This document shows, one piece after another, positions 61,334 through 64,000 of a stretch of DNA of 64,000 bases (the first letter of the stretch is position 1; the number at the start of each line of letters is the position of its first letter). Position numbers and translations under genes: made by a program. Source of the DNA: UBA12202 sp002691725. Its GTDB lineage: Bacteria > Pseudomonadota > Alphaproteobacteria > Puniceispirillales > UBA1172. The notes below the pieces were generated by a model, which was not told the origin of the DNA, did not search any database, and saw nothing but the letters and a program-made list of their open reading frames with translations. The stretch is taken from NCBI GenBank assembly GCA_965660675.1, contig CBFIAU010000003.1:186001-250000 (forward strand). Direction: 5' to 3'.

Positions 61334-62371
61334 ATGTCTGACCCTATCACACTACCCGCAAAAGCTAATATCCCTAACCCCAAAGATGGCGAGATTGTCG
61401 CTGTTGCGGAGGATATCTGGTGGATAAAAATGCCGCTACCGTTTCGGCTAAACCATGTCAATCTGTATGTCTTGCTTGCCGATGACGGATTGACGGTCAT
61501 TGATACAGGTATTTACTCCGACCATATTGCCCAATGTTGGGATGCCCTGCTGGCAGCCCCGCCTTTTACCGATCACCCTGTCCGCCGGATTTTGGTAACC
61601 CATTACCATCCAGATCACATTGGCTATGCCCATAGCCTGTCTGAACGGACAGGCGCAGACGTCTTGATGAGCCAGATTGAGCATGAAAAATCACTGGCAT
61701 TAACAACGCTGGATGATGCGGCATTTGCCGACATGATGATCACACGCTATCGGATGTTTGGCTTTGATCAGGATATCCTTAATGCTCTGGCCGAACGCGG
61801 CAATCATTATAGTGATAAAATTACCAAAACCCCTGATGTGAGCTACCTCCATAGTGGCGATACGCTGACCAGCCTGTCAGGGGATTGGCATATCCGATGT
61901 GATCGCGGCCATTCAGAACATCATATCGGGCTTTATGATCAGGCGCGGCGGATTTACCTAAGTGGTGATTTTTTACTGCCTCGCATCACACCGAATATCG
62001 CAACGCCGCTAGCTGGTGCTGTTGATGATATGCTGGGGCATTACTTTGCCTATCTTGCTGATATGCTGACATGGGGTGATGATTGGCTGGTTTTGCCTGG
62101 CCATGATTGGGCGTTTCATGCGGTATCAACCCGTGCCGCCGGGTTAATTCGTCATCACCAGCAACGCTTGGCACAATTGCTTGATCATGCTGATCATGCG
62201 CCATTAACCGTCAAAAGCGCTATGGATGCGTTGTTCCCGATGGAACTGAATGAGCATGAGAGGTATTTTGCCAGTGGTGAGGCGCATGCCCATCTCTATC
62301 ATCTGGTTAAACAGAACGCCATGATATGCACCCCTGATCAGCATGGCGTTGAATATTATGAGCTGCGCTGA
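61334..62371 (+). CDS. Metallo-beta-lactamase-fold hydrolase
   Basis: A 345-residue protein. The HxHxDH motif is HYHPDH near residue 93, the third-His region RGHSEHHIGL, the bridging Asp in YLSGDFLLP, and a late LPGHDWAFH. The C-terminal extension of about 80 residues is typical of hydrolases acting on thioesters or other esters. The substrate is unknown, and an antibiotic role is not suggested. Confidence 0.87.
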   Translation: MSDPITLPAKANIPNPKDGEIVAVAEDIWWIKMPLPFRLNHVNLYVLLADDGLTVIDTGIYSDHIAQCWDALLAAPPFTDHPVRRILVTHYHPDHIGYAHSLSERTGADVLMSQIEHEKSLALTTLDDAAFADMMITRYRMFGFDQDILNALAERGNHYSDKITKTPDVSYLHSGDTLTSLSGDWHIRCDRGHSEHHIGLYDQARRIYLSGDFLLPRITPNIATPLAGAVDDMLGHYFAYLADMLTWGDDWLVLPGHDWAFHAVSTRAAGLIRHHQQRLAQLLDHADHAPLTVKSAMDALFPMELNEHERYFASGEAHAHLYHLVKQNAMICTPDQHGVEYYELR

Positions 62372-62578
62372 CCATCACTATATAACGCTTCAAAAAGCAG
62401 ACTTCAAAAATGCAGAATTGAAATTTAAGGCAAAGATGAATTAAAAAAAATATTTCTAAAATTTCAAATAAAATTAAAAATTATCAGTTTATTTTTCTCC
62501 AAACTATACCAATATCAAAAAGTTGTTTCTAAAACTGTTTCTTTAACCTTGGCACGTTAATAATGGAAACAGATCAAA

Positions 62579-64000
62579 ATGCAGTATTTTCCGATAAATA
62601 TCCGCTGTTCTGACGCAACAATTATCGTTGTTGGTGGTGGCGAGGATGTGGTTGCCAAGATCAGGCTGTTATTGAAAACAGAAGCAAGGATTGCTGTTTT
62701 CGCCCCCAAAGCTGACCCAGCTATTGCCGCTTGGCATGATGAGGGGCGCTTGCATCATTATCCGCGTCAACTTGCGCCACAAGACCTTGCCGCTAAAGAC
62801 TTGGCCCCCAAAAACTACTCCAACACTCGGCTAGCTTATATTAGTGGTGCTGATAGCTCTATTCGGGATCAGGCTATCCATATGCTTGATAAACACAATA
62901 TTCTCTATTGTGTTATTGATGATTTGCCTCGGTCGCGGTTTATCACGCCGGCTATTGTTGATCGTGATCCGGTGACAATTGCCATCGGCACAGAGGGCAC
63001 AGCCCCTGTTCTAGCGCGCCGAATTAAAGCCATGATTGAGCAAAATCTGTCGCCGCATACAGGCATCTTAGCCGCTGTTTCAGGGCAGTTTAGACAATAT
63101 GTAGCGCATTTTAGCGGCCGCTTTCGGCGGCAATTCTGGGGGCAGATATTTGATCATATTGCGCCATCTGTTCTTGCGTCTGCTGATGACCATATCGCGG
63201 GGCGGCTTAACGCCGCCATGCATACGCATCTAAAAACAGTTAAGGCAAGCTCGAATGCGCCGCCGCCGCCGCATTTGGATCAGCCAGACTTGCCCAATAA
63301 CAACCCGCTTGAGCCAATTGCGCTTGAGCCAGTTGCCCTTGAGCCAATTGCTTTTGTCTCTGCTGGCCCCGGTGACCCTGATCTGTTGACGGTGAAAGCC
63401 AGAACGTATCTGGATCAAGCCGAAGTCATTTTACATGACCGTTTAGTGCCGCCAGCTATTTTGGAACTGGCTCGCCGTGAGGCGGTGATGATTGAGGTTG
63501 GCAAGACCGGCTATGGTGCCTCAACCCCGCAAGAGGACATCCATGCGTTGCTGATCAAGCATGGCGCATCTGGTGCTAATGTTGTTCGGCTGAAATCTGG
63601 TGATGCTGGCATTTTTGGTCGCCTTGATGAAGAATGTTCGGCATGCCGGAACGCTGGGCTGAGTGTTGTGGTTATCCCCGGTATCACCGCCGCCGCTGCC
63701 GCTGCTGCCAATATGAAAGTGTCGCTGACGAGGCGTGGGCGTAATTCAGAATGGCGGCTGTTAACCGCGCGTGACATGAAAGGCTTTGTTGATCATCAAT
63801 GGCAAGACCTTGCTACATCTGGCGCTGTCTCTGCCATCTATATGGGACTGAAAGCCATCCCGTTTTTGCAAGGCCGGTTGTTGATGCATGGCGGTGATCC
63901 TGCCTTGCCGATAACTCTTGCCAGTCAAGTCAGCCAGCCGCAACAGCGTTTTGTTGCAACACGCTTAGGCCATCTGGCTGATGATAGTGTTAAAGCTCAG
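62579..64000 (+). CDS. cysG: Siroheme synthase CysG (3' end outside window)
   Basis: The frame runs 474 codons from ATG 62579 to the window end without a stop. The N-terminal part is the precorrin-2 dehydrogenase/ferrochelatase domain (IIVVGGGEDVVAKIRLLL; CVIDDLPRSRFITPAIVDRD). The C-terminal part is uroporphyrinogen-III methyltransferase (FVSAGPGDPDLLTVKAR, VVRLKSGDAGIFGR, VIPGITAAAAAAANM). Together they convert uroporphyrinogen III to siroheme for sulfite or nitrite reductase. Two 15-bp arrays insert pentapeptides (62771-62815 and 63306-63350), the second in the linker between the halves. The upstream 207 bp are very AT-rich with no gene. Confidence 0.92.
   Translation, partial: MQYFPINIRCSDATIIVVGGGEDVVAKIRLLLKTEARIAVFAPKADPAIAAWHDEGRLHHYPRQLAPQDLAAKDLAPKNYSNTRLAYISGADSSIRDQAIHMLDKHNILYCVIDDLPRSRFITPAIVDRDPVTIAIGTEGTAPVLARRIKAMIEQNLSPHTGILAAVSGQFRQYVAHFSGRFRRQFWGQIFDHIAPSVLASADDHIAGRLNAAMHTHLKTVKASSNAPPPPHLDQPDLPNNNPLEPIALEPVALEPIAFVSAGPGDPDLLTVKARTYLDQAEVILHDRLVPPAILELARREAVMIEVGKTGYGASTPQEDIHALLIKHGASGANVVRLKSGDAGIFGRLDEECSACRNAGLSVVVIPGITAAAAAAANMKVSLTRRGRNSEWRLLTARDMKGFVDHQWQDLATSGAVSAIYMGLKAIPFLQGRLLMHGGDPALPITLASQVSQPQQRFVATRLGHLADDSVKAQ
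62771..62815 (+). repeat. Three 15-bp units in cysG N-terminal domain
   Basis: Units start at 62771, 62786 and 62801 (cttgccgctaaagac type), encoding LAPQD, LAAKD and LAPKN. Confidence 0.8.
63306..63350 (+). repeat. Three 15-bp units in the cysG linker
   Basis: Units start at 63306, 63321 and 63336 (cgcttgagccaattg type), encoding LEPIA/LEPVA/LEPIA between the two enzyme halves. Confidence 0.88.

Overview
The window looks like chromosome of a free-living, probably marine alphaproteobacterium. The lineage is read from the gene content: 5-aminolevulinate synthase (C4 haem pathway), GapR, a DUF1244 protein, an MntR-type Mn regulator, a two-cold-shock-domain protein, CcoI/CcoS and many PotABCD-type transport genes. 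Composition and content would suit a SAR116-like (Puniceispirillum-type) organism, but that is inference and no rRNA is present. Coding density is high and most genes are ordinary metabolism. I found no tRNA, rRNA, CRISPR array or intact insertion sequence.

Layout. 1-2.8 kb: the end of an unknown protein, a kinase-fold phosphotransferase and the C-terminal half of a Slam-like outer-membrane barrel. 2.8-5.2 kb: a scar holding a GC-richer, 5'-truncated and nonsense-interrupted ccoI, an intact ccoS and the N-terminal fragment of a tyrosine integrase. 5.3-10.1 kb: a FOXRED1-like flavoprotein, a MOSC protein, a Fur-family regulator, an Fbp-type permease and a TupA-like binding protein. 10.3-18.3 kb: ClpB, TerB-like, carboxymuconolactone decarboxylase-like, aldehyde dehydrogenase, thymidine kinase, EamA transporter, Cfa. 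18.4-24.8 kb: a glycine amidinotransferase, then a complete type I secretion operon without a visible cargo. 24.9-31.9 kb: an agmatinase-family ureohydrolase, a creatinase/DoeA-like hydrolase that lacks the M24 metal ligands, and a four-gene PotABCD-type ABC importer. This reads as an uptake-and-hydrolysis module for a guanidino or related cationic compound.

32.1-49.3 kb: hemA, an M23 peptidase, acetoacetyl-CoA synthetase, trxB, the cold-shock protein, pyrF, gapR, DUF1244, mntR, a GT39 membrane glycosyltransferase, methylmalonyl-CoA mutase (two subunits), sufE, a GlxA regulator and two RNA methyltransferases. At about 49.3 kb a minus-strand candidate small RNA carries a CCUCCCC motif and a textbook terminator. 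49.4-64 kb: GT2 glycosyltransferase, Lrp regulator and mmsA, a disordered protein, three minor-pseudopilin-like genes on alternating strands, an MFS transporter, an L-2-hydroxyglutarate oxidase-like flavoprotein, a thiolase/Ldh-type dehydrogenase pair, a metallo-beta-lactamase-fold hydrolase and a cysG cut by the window end.

The most unusual signal is spread over the whole window. At least a dozen unrelated loci carry short tandem arrays whose unit is 12 or 15 bp, in genes (making 4- or 5-residue repeats) and also in intergenic DNA. The array sequences differ from locus to locus; only the unit length is shared.
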